Source: Cristatella mucedo | Lineage: Eukaryota > Bryozoa > Phylactolaemata > Cristatellidae | NCBI GenBank assembly: GCA_009760855.2 | Contig: WPIO01000163.1 | Span: forward strand, 534,001-598,000 | Direction of reading: 5' to 3' | Length of the DNA stretch: 64,000 nt | Program-made: the position numbers and the translations under genes | Part shown: positions 39,461 to 51,770 of the stretch, piece by piece | How positions within the stretch are numbered: the stretch's first letter is position 1 | Layout of the letters: the number at the start of each line of letters is the position of its first letter | The notes under the pieces: generated by a model | The model's database searches: none | What the model was told of the DNA's origin: nothing | What the model saw: only the letters and a program-made list of their open reading frames with translations

Positions 39461-39840
39461 TTATGTTTATTCGGATTTTGGGGCTAGAAGAGGGACCCAA
39501 CTGCCTTAAACCCGCCTATGGCCGCGTAGAGGAAATACGGCGCCCCATTGCCGGAGGCGCATGGCGGCGCGGTATGCCCGAATCCGCCGAAGTAGGCCTC
39601 ATCGTCCAGGAGCCAGCTGCCGAATTCTTCAACCGCGAACGCTAGCACAACCCGCGACCGGTGCTAACGGCCGGAAACGGCACGAGAAGCGACGCTCGAC
39701 GACGCGAATACGCGGCGGAGAAAACACGACGCGTATACGCGACTGAGAAAACACGACGCGTATACGCGACGGAAGACTTCTTCTTGGCCCCCGCCGCCCG
39801 GGCAGCTGGGCGAACGGCCTCTGTAAGGTGTGAACGCGCC
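39461..39840. other. GC-rich island between retroelements, with direct repeats
   Basis: A CpG-rich block of about 380 bp in AT-average DNA. It has an open plus frame at 39463-39645 (LEEGPNCLKPAYGRVEEIRR, PIAGGAWRRGMPESAEVGLI) and two 27-bp direct repeats near 39717-39770 that each hold the palindrome CGCGTATACGCG. It might be a small promoter/first exon or a foreign insert. No family recognised. Confidence 0.35.
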
Positions 39841-39844
39841 GCGA

Positions 39845-40530
39845 AATAATAATAATACATTTGATAAAGCGTGCTCAGAGAACCCGATTTCTATCTAGGC
39901 GCTTTGCTATTGCTGCAAAGGAAGCACGGTCGAATGGTGAGTGGTATCATGCATGATAAACAGCAAAGATACCGTGGTCAGGGGTGACACTCACAGAGTC
40001 AGCATGCATACATAGTTAGTGGCAGCACGCAACAGTGTCCGCACGCCTAAGCACACAAAGAACAAATTACAGGGGCCCACTAAATTCTGTCATAAATAGG
40101 TGCATTTTTTAGTTTTTTTTAATGCGGTCAAGTCCGGGGATGTCGTGACGCAAGTCGGGAGTGAGGTCCAGGCTTTGGGAGCACACGAACTAAAGGCACG
40201 GTCACCAAAGGGCTTGAGGTTCGTACGAGGTACATACAGTTCAACAGCTAGATTCCGAAAATTGCGTGGCACGATGCTTAGCCTAGGGGAGTAGACCTGA
40301 TAGGTAGGCCGGAGTCAAATAATAAAGGGGCCTGAAAATGATTGACACAACTTTGAAGTCGATGCGTTGGTTGACTGGGAGCCAGTGCAGGTCAGTGAGA
40401 AGTGGTGCGATATGGAAAATGCGACACTCACGACAGACCAGCCTAGCTGCAGAGATTTGAAAAAGCTGTAAGCGCCAGAGTGCACAGGCCGGCGAATGAC
40501 CTCACCTAGACGGACGGCAGCCAGCCAATA
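39845..40530 (-). mobile_element. LINE-A 3' part
   Basis: AATAATAATACATTTGATAAAGC, GTGCTCAGAGAACCCGATTTC, TATCTAGGCGCTTTGC, GGTCAGGGGTGACACTC, GTGAGGTCCAGGCTTTGGGA and GTTGACTGGGAGCCAGTGCAGG. Minus-strand text: AVELYVPRTNLKPFGDRAFS and SCAPKAWTSLPTCVTTSPDL. Confidence 0.85.
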
Positions 40531-41531
40531 CGTTCTGAAAGTGGGTCATGAGGTCATGAGCCTGAGTCCGTGAACCATTTAGCTGCCGATTCGACCCCCG
40601 GCTGGCTGGGCAGCCCGCATATGGGCAGTAGTAGCTTGGTTTTGATGTTGTTGTATCCAGTTTTGGCAATATCTCTCGTGGCAAAACCGAACGCTCGTCC
40701 CTTGGGGGCTCGGCGTGCATCACTTACGAGCTTGGCTTTGCGTCAGTATTTACAGTATAAATGTGCACATTTACACTTAATTCACATTTAAAAATGTATA
40801 CGTACGCATCACAAATGCCTTAGTACAGAAATATTTCACCAATGTTTGGAGCGGCTCCAGAAATTGTCTTTCGCGAACTCACGATTCTAGTAACAGTTGC
40901 AAGACACCACTGCACGGCTAACGTCATGCAGCTATTCCGAAGATAGAAGAAAACAGCATGAATATATATTCTCCATAGATCAATGCAAATCTGCGTGCTT
41001 TCAAGATTATATCTTGTTCTATTTAGCTTCTGCGGCTTACCGTCTGAACTGTAAAACCAGCGGCCTACGCGAGTTCTAAACACTAAACACTCGTCTTGAG
41101 GGCAGCCACTTTCGAAGGGTATGCAGCAAAGAGCTGATAACTATAAAATGTTAAACTCAGATACACAAAAATAAGCGTGAAATTTGCGATTCAAAGGTTT
41201 CCTAATCATCGCCGAGCAGAAACCGCTAATGAATTCACACTGCAGCCATTGACCAGGATAAAATAAAGCATTGACCTGCGTTTTAACCACCGTCGTATAT
41301 TCATAACACAAACTTTAACAGTAAATAAATATGTGTAAATATTAACAACGTACGATTGAGGAGCGCAGAATAGCCGTGAAATCCGCAACTTTCTCAACGA
41401 GCGGTCTCAGCCATGTTTCGAGGGGCTTTGTTGTCTAAGTGGCTGCATGCGGCTTTCAGTTAAAAAAAAGCTGTCGTCGTGCAAATCTAAAACTGCATTG
41501 TAAGAGACGGCGCGCAGCAGAGGCGGCCATC
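40531..41531. other. No repeat recognised; 5' flank of the unknown plus-strand gene
   Basis: Average to AT-rich sequence. The last 100 bp turn more GC-rich (AGACGGCGCGCAGCAGAGGCGG) before the ATG at 41532, which fits a short 5' UTR. No TATA box is evident near there. Confidence 0.35.
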
Positions 41532-41709
41532 ATGTATGGCAGCAATGGGGGAATTCTTTTTCAGACGGAGCGGACCTCGGTGCCGCCCTACCTGCCAGTG
41601 AGACACTTCAGTTCGGTATCGCTGGACAGCTGCTATAGTACTTCATCAACCAACCGTCACAGTGCTTCAGTCTTGGAATTGCGCAATCGCCTGGCTGCTT
41701 TTGCAAGAA
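41532..41709 (+). CDS. Unknown gene, exon 1 (start)
   Basis: ATG at 41532 opens MYGSNGGILFQTERTSVPPY and runs to RNRLAAFAR, 59 codons plus one base. Donor AGAA|GTAAGT is strong. Serine/tyrosine-rich middle (SSVSLDSCYSTSSTNRHSAS). No in-frame ATG lies directly upstream. Confidence 0.6.
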
Positions 41710-44700
41710 GTAAGTTATACCTCTGGCTATTGAGCAACTTTCCAGCAGATAACTTCGCTATGCGTTGTTAAGGGGGAGGTAACTAACGCATGCCACGCCT
41801 CTCGTAATAGTGGGACGCTGAATCGCACGTAGCTAAGCACGACCTCACATCGAACTTGAACTGCTTAGGTTCGCCCGTGAATTTGGAAATGAATGCAGCT
41901 GTTTTCGACAAAATCAGTGAAGCCATATCTGTTTAGAAGCTCCGCCTATTGCCGAGTAACTCTGGGTCTTCCGGTACCGTCAGTCGTCATGGTGCCGCGG
42001 TGGGTGCCCGAGTAGGTGGGCCAGGTATTCCTGCGTAACTACTTCCCTGCACAAATATCAGTCGCCATGGCTGCGCTCGTCACTTCAGTTGATATACAGC
42101 TCACTGGTAACTGTCTCTGAGCGAAGCGCCGCTGGAGCTCTCGGCATAGCATTCCGGGGCAGAAGTCGGCTCTCACGCATCGTCTCGTTTCAGAGGTCAA
42201 AGAGCGGGAAGGCGTGCAGGAGAAGCCGAGAACCTGCCGCTCCGGAGACGCATATTACGCCCCCTACGGAAACTCGCTGGATGCCGAGAGGGACAGCTCT
42301 CTATCAAGAAAAGTCAACCGTACTCGCAAAGTGTACGTTGTGCTCAGCCTGTCGATCCAATTCCCACTCGAGGTCGCCGCTACGGCGTCGTCTGTTTTGC
42401 ACCGCCAGGATCGTCGTAGTCGCAGAGTCTGAGACGTGTCCCACCTGCTTCTGTGCCAGTTGACAGTGTCCGCGTTCTGTGCCAGTTGAGGGCGCTCGCT
42501 GCTTTTAGCCGGTCCACTCGAGCTGCTTGCCTTGCCTTCGTGTTGACTCCTTGTCCAGGCGGCGCCGTAGATAGCACGCACGCGCACGTACGGTTTTCCG
42601 ATAGCCGAGACTGAAGGCTCAATCGAGGGTATGTGAATACTAGCCAGGATCGCGATATCTGTGACTTCTTGTGCTCTTCCTGTGCTGCATCGAACTTTTC
42701 TCTCAAGGACGATCAGTTTCGATGGTGCAGATGTTGTGCAGATGTCATGCAGATCGTGACCCCCTGGCTTTGTTGGCCCCCTTGTGTGCATCATCCGAAT
42801 TTGCTTCGATTGTTTAGGCCCGGGCCGGATTGGTCGTCTCGGCTTAGATACCTTCCACCACCACAGCACGATGTACCGCCATCTGGCAGTCTTTTTGCCG
42901 CGAAGTGGTCGGAGAAAAGGCATTTTCCGCGTGAGTGTTATCTCGTGCTATTAGCTTACGCAGCGACTGGACTTGAAAAGCATCGGGCGTAGCTGTTCTA
43001 TTGCTCCCATTCCCATTCAGGGAAGGCTCGAAGATGCGCCGATGAGTGGGATCTGTCTCCAGAGAGTGACAGGGGTCCTAGGACGACGTGGAACGGGCTG
43101 CACCCAGCCAACATGAGCACTCACGACGAGATCACGCATACCATGCTCTTCGGCAAGAAGCATAGTGGTAAGCTCGCGCAACGAAGCTGGGCTTGCGTTC
43201 GGAGCCGTGATCGCATCAACTCGGCCTTTGACAGTCACTGGCTGCTGGTCACTCGAGCCACCTCTGCAGACCAATAGGCTTGCTTCCCCTGCCGGAGATG
43301 GCCTTGGCAATAGATCCTCCTCATGGCTTCTTTGTCGAGGCCGCTCTATTTTCATGAGCTCTTGATTCGTCTCCCCATTAACAGTTTGGGATTGTTACGG
43401 TCGTATGTGACTTGGTGATGCTTAATACATGACATTCTACACACCGTAATGCTAGAATACTCAGGTATCATCTAATCAGTTTCTTTGTTCTCTGATTTAT
43501 TTGGTCAAGCCAACACCTTCATCTTGCATTCCTCAATCTCTCACCCACTCTGGCTGTAATTTTTTTTCATGCTGTACTCCCTTAGTTTTGCCCACCCCAA
43601 CTATTCCAACTATTCCTCCAACTATTTCTGCCTCCCTTTCTCTAGTCTATTTTGCCTTTACCACCCTTTCCATACGTCTCTCTTTTGCTATCTTGTATTA
43701 CCCTTTGGTCGCTCCATCCTCTATCAATGCCTTGCTTCTTGACTTCTCGCCCCATCTTTATCTTTCTGCATCTACACTTTCTCTCATTTTTCTCTCTTTG
43801 CCATCCTCTTTCTATCTTGGTCATGTATGTGTGTATCTTTTTCATGTTTCTTACAGAGTCGCATTAGTTTTTATCTCTATGTTTTTGCGGGATGGTTTCT
43901 GCTTGCAGCTTGATGGATATGTACTTTTCCACAGAGGCAGGTTGCCATGCAACTCGACTGGAGCCTCTACAGTACGTGCTCTCTTGTTGCCAGTGGTTGG
44001 CACATGTGGATGGACGTTTGCGATACACTGTGGCATTTGCTGTTTGCAGCATCTGATGCCGTGAGAATGCGCAATGGCATCAGAGTTGCCAGCCTCGGCG
44101 ACAAGCCCTACCAAGTTCCAGAATATTCAGCCGATTTTCACAAGGTGGGGTCGACGCTGCCGTTAGCCAATTTTGGGTAAGTATCGAATTCCGGCCTTTT
44201 TAAACAAGGATATCACATCTAAGTTGGTCAATGCTTTTGTGACATCCCGTCTTTACTTTTGTAACTCACTGCTTGGTGGTCTACCGGCCTGTGCAATCAG
44301 TGCTTACAGTGGTTGCAAAACTCTGCAGCTTTGCTTGTCTGTCGTGAGTGTCCCAGTTGTCGTGTCACACCACTTCTCGCCGATCTGCACTGGCTCCCAG
44401 TCAAGCAACACATCGACTTAAAGGTTTTGTCGCTCACTTTTAGGCCCCTTCATTCTTTGGCTCCTGCCTACCTATAAGATCTACTGCCCCACCACGTTAA
44501 GCATCGTGCCACCCGCTTTTCGGAATCTAACTGTTTACCTATACCTCATACAAACCTCAAATCCTTTGGAGACCGTGCCTTTAGTTGGTAGGGTCCGAAA
44601 GCCCGGAACTCACTCCCGACTTCAGTCTCGATATCCTCTGACTCTCAAAATTGGCTCTGCCAGCATATCTCCTGTTGCATCAGCTCGAAATCTAGGTGTC

Positions 44701-47700
44701 ATATTCCAAAGCGACCTCTCGTTAACGACCATTTCAGCTCCACTGTCGAATCTGCATATTTTCAGCTCCATAACATTGCTAAAATTCGGGCTTGTTTAGA
44801 TAAGGATACCACGTCCAAGTTTGTCCATGCATTCGTCACATCCCGTCTCGACTTCTGCAACTCACTGCTTACTGGCCCTACCAGCATGTGCGATCAGGCG
44901 ATTGCAGCTGGTGCAAAACTCTGCAGCTAGGCTTGTCTGTCGTGAGCGTCGCAGTTGCCACATTACACCACTTCTCGCCGACCTGCACTGGCTACCAGTC
45001 AAGCAACGGATTGACTTTAAGGTTTTGTCGCTCACTTTTAGGTCCCTTCATTCTATGGCTCCAGCCTATCTCCCAGATATACTACCCCATCAGGCCAAGC
45101 ATCGTACCACCAGCTTTTCGGAATCCAACAATCTACAAATACCTCGTACAAACCTTAAATCCTTTGGAGACCGTGCGTTTATTATGCTCCCAAACGCTGG
45201 AACTCCCTCCCGACCTGCGTCAGAGCATCCCCTGACCTGACCACATTTAAAAGGAACCTAAAAACACACCTATTTAGGACAGCATTGAGTGGGTCCCTGT
45301 GATTCGTCCTTGATGTGCTTATGCATGCTGACACTGTGCATGCTGCCACTAACCACATTTGCATGCTGACCCTGTGCATGTCACCCCTAACCATATTATT
45401 CATTGTGTTTGTTTTTCATGCACTATTTTACTCACCATTCAATTGCATTTCCCTTTGCAGCAAATGCAAAGCGCCTAGAAAGAGATTGAGTTCTCTGAGG
45501 GCGCTTTATCAAGTGCATTATTATCATTATTATCACTATTATTACGTTTAAAAAGAACTTGAAAACGTATATCTGTATGACAGCATTTAGTGGGTCTCTG
45601 TGTTACGTCCTTCATGTGCTTATGCATGCTGACACTGTGGCATGCTGCCACTAACCACACTTGCATGCTGACCCTGTGCATGTCACCCCTAACCATGTTA
45701 TTCATTTTGTTAATCAAGCATGATACCACTCACCATTCGATCGTGTTTCCTTTGCAGCAAATGTACAATCCCTAGAAAGAGATCTCAGTTCTCTGAGGGC
45801 GCTTTTGTCAATTGTGTTATTCATATTATTGTTATTATGAGTCATTCGGTACGGGCCTGTCGGCATTAATGGGAGCACCCAGTACGGATGTTTGTGCTGC
45901 CTCTCTATGCCATGCTGTTAACATGCTGTCTGTTTGCTTGTCCTCAAAATTGCTTATGTGGGACGATGCTCTGTCCTCGATATCGTAGGACAATCCCGCC
46001 TTAAACTCGCTATTGACGTATGCATTTTTAGTGGGTCAAGAGCCAGAGCATACGCACGAACACTTGCATCGCTAACTTGCTGGTCTTGAACTTGCTGCTG
46101 CTCTTCCTTATTCACTGATTCTGCGTCCCAGCCCCTGTTTGAAGAGGGTTCTCATGGTTTCGACAGGGGTGCAGTTTCTTTGTGATTCTGGCAGGTGTTA
46201 GTGCAATTGCATGCCGTGCTAATTTAGACCAATTTTCCGAATGCGAATTTCAACTCACTGAGTCGCATATAGAACAAGTGTATGCCAAGTGTTCTAAGCT
46301 TGTATGCCGAGTGGCACATGCTGCTGTGGTCGGAAAATATACTTGCGGGATGGTTACAATAAACATCTCAATGGCTGATTCGGCTTCAAAGGGTGCCCTC
46401 AGTCCGAAGGAAATCCGTGAAGGACGGGCCTGGCACAGTGCAGACCCCCACATGACTTGCGTAAAAGTCACATCAGCTATGTTTTAGAGTTGCAGTCGTA
46501 TGAGAATAATCTCTGCTGATCAAAAGGCATCTTGACAGCATCATGTAAAGCATTAGACGTTCTAGTTGAGTTGTGTCGTGTGGTGATTCTGACTCGGTTG
46601 CCTTGATGACTACCCCTGCACCCACTCTCAGGATGTAATTGGTTGCTATGCTATTAGCAATATTACTTTTTTGCTACCAGTCTTCTGGTTTTTACAAATT
46701 TAGTGTACCAGAGGAGACGTCAACCACGTGCTGCTTCGTGTTTTTCAATGCCACATTTCCATTGACTGAATGGACGATAATAATAATCATCATAATGATA
46801 ATAATTAAAATTCTTATTTTTACGGCTCATTGATAGACCTAAATCTCATTTTAGTTACTTTATTAGTTCTGAAAAGGAGCATGCAAACCGATTTGTGATG
46901 ACATTCCTAATTTTCAACTAGCACAAATATGTAATATAATAATATAATTCATTTATATAACGCCCCAAGAGAACTTAATCTCTATTCAGGCACTTCACAT
47001 ATTCCTCGGAGCTCGAGCCCACGACCTCAGTCAGACCTTGGTCGGGGCGAGCTCCTTAACCGCTAGACCAAACCAGCTCGGCAAAAAGGACGTTGCTACC
47101 AGACAGCAAATGCTGAGAGGAAAAGGTGGATTTTTTTCTTTCTTGTAAATGACTGGGCATGATTTGTTGCCGGTCGTCAGTGAGTTCCAGGCTTTGTGGA
47201 GCATGGGGACTTAAGACACGGTTACCACGGGATTTTAACTGAGGGGGCACAAACAAGCAATCAGTGTTAGAAGCGTTGGCAGTACAAGGGGAGGCCTGGT
47301 AGACTGGAGCTAGAGATTGGGTAGATCTAAAGATGAGAAACACATTCTTAAAGTCGACATGCTTCTTGATAGAGAATTGTTCAGGTCTTTAAGACGTTGT
47401 GTAGTTTAGCAGTTCACGACAGACGTACCTGGCTGCGGATTGCTTGAGCTAACCGTACGGGCCTTCTCGTAAGGCTGTAAGACATGCAAGTGGTGAATCA
47501 CAGAAAAATAAACGAGTATCACAAATTTATTTTCTGATTTTACTGTTTATTCCCTTCTGATCAAACGAAAATGTATGTATGCAGTAAAGCTGAAAGTATG
47601 CAGACGTGACTACTGAGCTGTTATGCTCATCCAGTGTAGAGTCTTTTAGGAACAGGACGCCCAGATTCTATGCAGAAGCTACAAGAGATATACTGGCCTG

Positions 47701-50700
47701 ACCAATTTTGAGGGATGGGCTGTGTGGTCTCCGAGTTACACCTTAATTGTTGCTCGTAACTATTAAGGTGGTGTTTTGTTGTCGTACACTTTGAGAACGT
47801 TTGCTGCCATCCACGTGCAAATGTCAGCAAAAACGGGAGGTGGCATCAAAGGGGCTGGCATGGCTCCGGAAGTATAGACAGGACTCAGCCAGAAGCTTGT
47901 GAGCTCAGCAGGTAGGATGAAATCCAGATGAGTTGGGCCTCTTTCGGCGAGACCCGCTCGGACGTATGCAAACTGTTCCAATTATGATATAAATCCGTTA
48001 TATACAAACTATTCCCTACTCCAATTAGTAGCAAGAGTAGCAAATTGTGCTAGAAACTACTTCATTGGAAAATTCATTTAAAAATAAAATTTGATACATG
48101 TTAATTAGCCTAGCTGAAATATAGTGACACAAGTTTCAATCGATAAAGCAATTTGTCTGTGCACGGATATATTTTCCCAGAGAGCTACGACTGCCCTCGG
48201 AGGGCAGGCTAATTGTGGCCGTAGAAGAGTGATAGTATGAGGCTGCTGCCTGGTAGCTGGTACTAGGAATTAGTACAGCATTGGCAGCATCAGGAACTAG
48301 TGTTAATACGTCTGTATCACCAAAAGTGTCCGCACTCCAAGCACACGGAGACTGATAGCTCTAGGGTCTTATATGGCAGCGATCCTGGCGATCCTAAGCA
48401 AGCCACATTGTTTGTCAACATTTTTTTACGATGGTTCTGATTATTATTTCTATTATATTATGATTATATTATTATATATTATTATATATTATTATTCTGA
48501 GTATCTTTCACTGACAATTTTGTCATGGCCTTGCTTGAGGCCCGATCTGAATACCTCCGAAACTTTCGGAATGCTTTGGAACTAAGTAGAATATTGTAAA
48601 CCAGTCGTATCACCCAGCTGTCCCTCTGGAGGCGCTATACCGTTACTGCCGAGAAATTGCTCCCACAATTCTGCACTGGGACTGTAATGTTCATGCCAAC
48701 CTGCATACAGGAAGAGATTAGAAATATATGATGGAGCCACTTCCTGTAAGATTAAGTCATTTACTAATTAAAATTGTGAAGCCTATCGTATTTACCTATG
48801 TCCGTAAAGTATGTGACAGCAAAGTAGGAGTACTGGAAGCAGTAAAGAATGAACTATCTGATAAAGCAGCAAAGTTTCTTGCCAGTATGGCAGCTCGCCT
48901 AAAGCTAATAGAACGCTCTCAAATGCAGCAGCCACTGACTCACCGGCGTTGCTTAATGAGCCTGGGTTCGTGTTGCCGTCTTGTCATATGTATTTTTTAA
49001 TTAGGAGTGCATGCATGAATGCGTGCATCAAATGAAGAGAGGAACTTGCTGCTCTATTTAATCAAATTATCTGGCTGCTGTCCCCAACGTCTTTGAGACT
49101 CGCGGCCTGCATCTTCTTGATGGCAGCCTGTTGCCTTGACAACGTCTATGTTGCCTTGATGGCAGCCGGTGTCTATTTGAGTGCCGAGCAGCTCAAGCAA
49201 TCTGCTGAAGCAGTTGTGGTTGGCAAAAGGCTGCTGCCAGCATTATGATTTTTCTGAACTGCGGCTGGACGCACGTTTTAATTCATGCTAGAGGAAAAAA
49301 GAGCCAGCTGATGGAATACGTTGCCACGGTGGCAGGCAATCGATCAGGATACACTTGCTCTAGTACACCAAACGTCCTTCGCTTAGCTGAACTTTGAATC
49401 TTGATGTTTCAATTGAGTCTCAATCTTGGCTTGCTGGTGTTTCTTCTCTGTTATCTTTCCAATGCTTGCTTTAGAAACCGTCCAAAGTCAAGGGCCGATA
49501 CCTTTGTTCCGCTGGTGAAAATGCCGGAGAAGCCAAGGTAAGAAGTGCACATGGATAGTCCCATCCATAGCTTTGAACCATTCCAACCAGAATATGTGCA
49601 TAGTAATCACATTAATAGTAATAATAAAAATTTATTTAGCACCCCCAGAGACCTAAATCTTTTTCTAGGCAATAAGACTGTGGAAAATAGGCACGTTTTA
49701 GTTTTTTCTCTGTATGTCGCCAAAGCAGATGGCATGGTGTCCGTCGGTCGGAAGTGAGTTCCAGGCATTAGGAGCGTAGTGACTGGAGGCCTCCATATGA
49801 ATTGAGGTTCATAAGAGGTACAATCAAATGACCTCAGTCTGAAGAACAAGCGGTGTGTCGGCATGCCTGAATCGGAAGTAATTCTGGTAGGTAGGCTGGA
49901 GCATGAAAACAGAGTGGCTGAACCTTAAAGTTTATGGGCTACTTAATGGTGAACCGGTGCATACAGGTGACAAGCCGAGTAATTCAGCAATTGTGACGTT
50001 TGTTACTGACAAGTCTACTTAGCACGAAGACCTATGAGTTGCAAGTTTTTAACATAACTCAGGTTGGGATTCACGAATGCATGGACCAGCGGGACTATGA
50101 AGTTCTTACCTAAGCATGCCTGATTGTCGGACATATGCTAACTGAGGCAATGCGGATGGTGAGTTCTTTCAATTTCTCAGTACTACCGGGTTTTCCCATA
50201 ATTTAAAAGTTAGTCTATCGTCATTCAATTTGAGAAAGTTGTTTGCCGTCCTAGTGCAAATTTCAACAAAATATATTGCCGTGTGTTAATTTGCATAAAA
50301 TGAGTGCATTGGTTGTGCTTGGCATTTACGTAGCCAAAAGGAGAGCCTGAATTAAGAAAGAAAGTACTCCAAAGGCTCACTGGATGATCGTTGACGCTTA
50401 CTCTCTGAATTATCCCATGGGCATAGGACCTAACCCACTGTAACTCAGCACAGTGATGCCTGGGCGAGAAGAAAGATAACCATGAAGGATTTGTTGATCT
50501 CAGTAATCAAAAGCTGTCAAGTGATTGTGCTGTGCTAGCAGAATGCTGCATCTAACTCAGCATTCACGAGAATTCTGTTATACAGACTCACGAAAGTAGT
50601 ACTGGATCAGTGGTGTGATTAGCTGTAAGAACTAGTTTGATAGATTCGAGTTGTGAAGTCCGTGTTTAAATTGTGTTAACACTACTTGTTCCATTGTTTT

Positions 50701-51531
50701 CGATAGGAACGCTAATTAGGGTAGTAATCGGAAGTAGCTAAGTATTTCTTACCTAATGTCTAACTATAATTGAATGGGCTGACATTAGTCTCTTTGGAAA
50801 ATGTTCGCGAAAACTCAATGCCCAGGACTTATTTACAGACTTAGTTATCCTGGGTAATAATAATAATAATTGTTATTATTATGCATTTGTTATAGCGCCC
50901 TCAGAGAGCTCAATCTCTTTCTAGGAGCTTTACATTTGCTCTGCCAAAAAAGCATGGTCGATAGCAGTAAATCTCAGAGCTAGAAATGTAGACGGGGTTC
51001 CAGAAGATAGTAGATTTCTTACATAACAAGGGCTAGCTTGAGGGGAACATTAAGGTAGAGCAAGGACGAGGTTGAATAGACTCCTGGGAGGAAGTTACCC
51101 TGGGCATGGACTTTCTGGTGGCAATACGTTGCTGTAGGCATATGGCACACGTGTACATCTTTCTATCATTCTTACGTTGTATGCTATTGCTGCGTTATTG
51201 AGCTTGGCTGTCAATTGGGGTCGCTGTACCGTCGTAAACTGTGTTAACATCCAGCCATGGTGTCATCTTGAGTCATTCAATAAAGCGATCGTGGTAATAA
51301 TGAGAACACAGGCACGTTTGCTTACCTAAAATCAGTCTTTCTTCTTTACGGATGTAAGCCTAGCTATTATCAGTTGACGCACAAATCTGCTATTCATTCT
51401 TTATGGTAGTGTAGCCTGATTAGTATTCATGTCTTCTCTCCACAATTGTAAGATTGCATTTGCTCAGCAGGCATATAATACTATTCTTTTCTGTCTTAGT
51501 TGGATTGAAAGAGAGTGATGCGTATGGAGCT

Positions 51532-51590
<59 letters not shown>

Positions 51591-51728
51591 TCATAAATAC
51601 GTATGTAGTTATGTACAGATAAAGAGAACTGACAGAGAGATTGATATAGAGATAAAGGAGAACGAGGGAGGAAGAGAGAAAGGGAGAGAGAGGCAAAGAG
51701 AGGGTTAAAGAGAGATAGAGTAGAGATA

Positions 51729-51770
<42 letters not shown>

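Noticed and set aside
42264-42923. 219-codon minus-strand frame
   Set aside because: Antisense to exon 2 of the plus-strand gene; no motif, and the plus frame has splice sites that fit.
43017-43355. Minus-strand frame over exon 3 of the unknown gene
   Set aside because: Open only because of the plus exon; it ignores the strong AG and GT sites of that exon.
43501-44064. 187-codon plus-strand hydrophobic frame
   Set aside because: Pyrimidine-rich intron giving Leu/Ser/Phe runs; it ends at the real exon 4 acceptor region.
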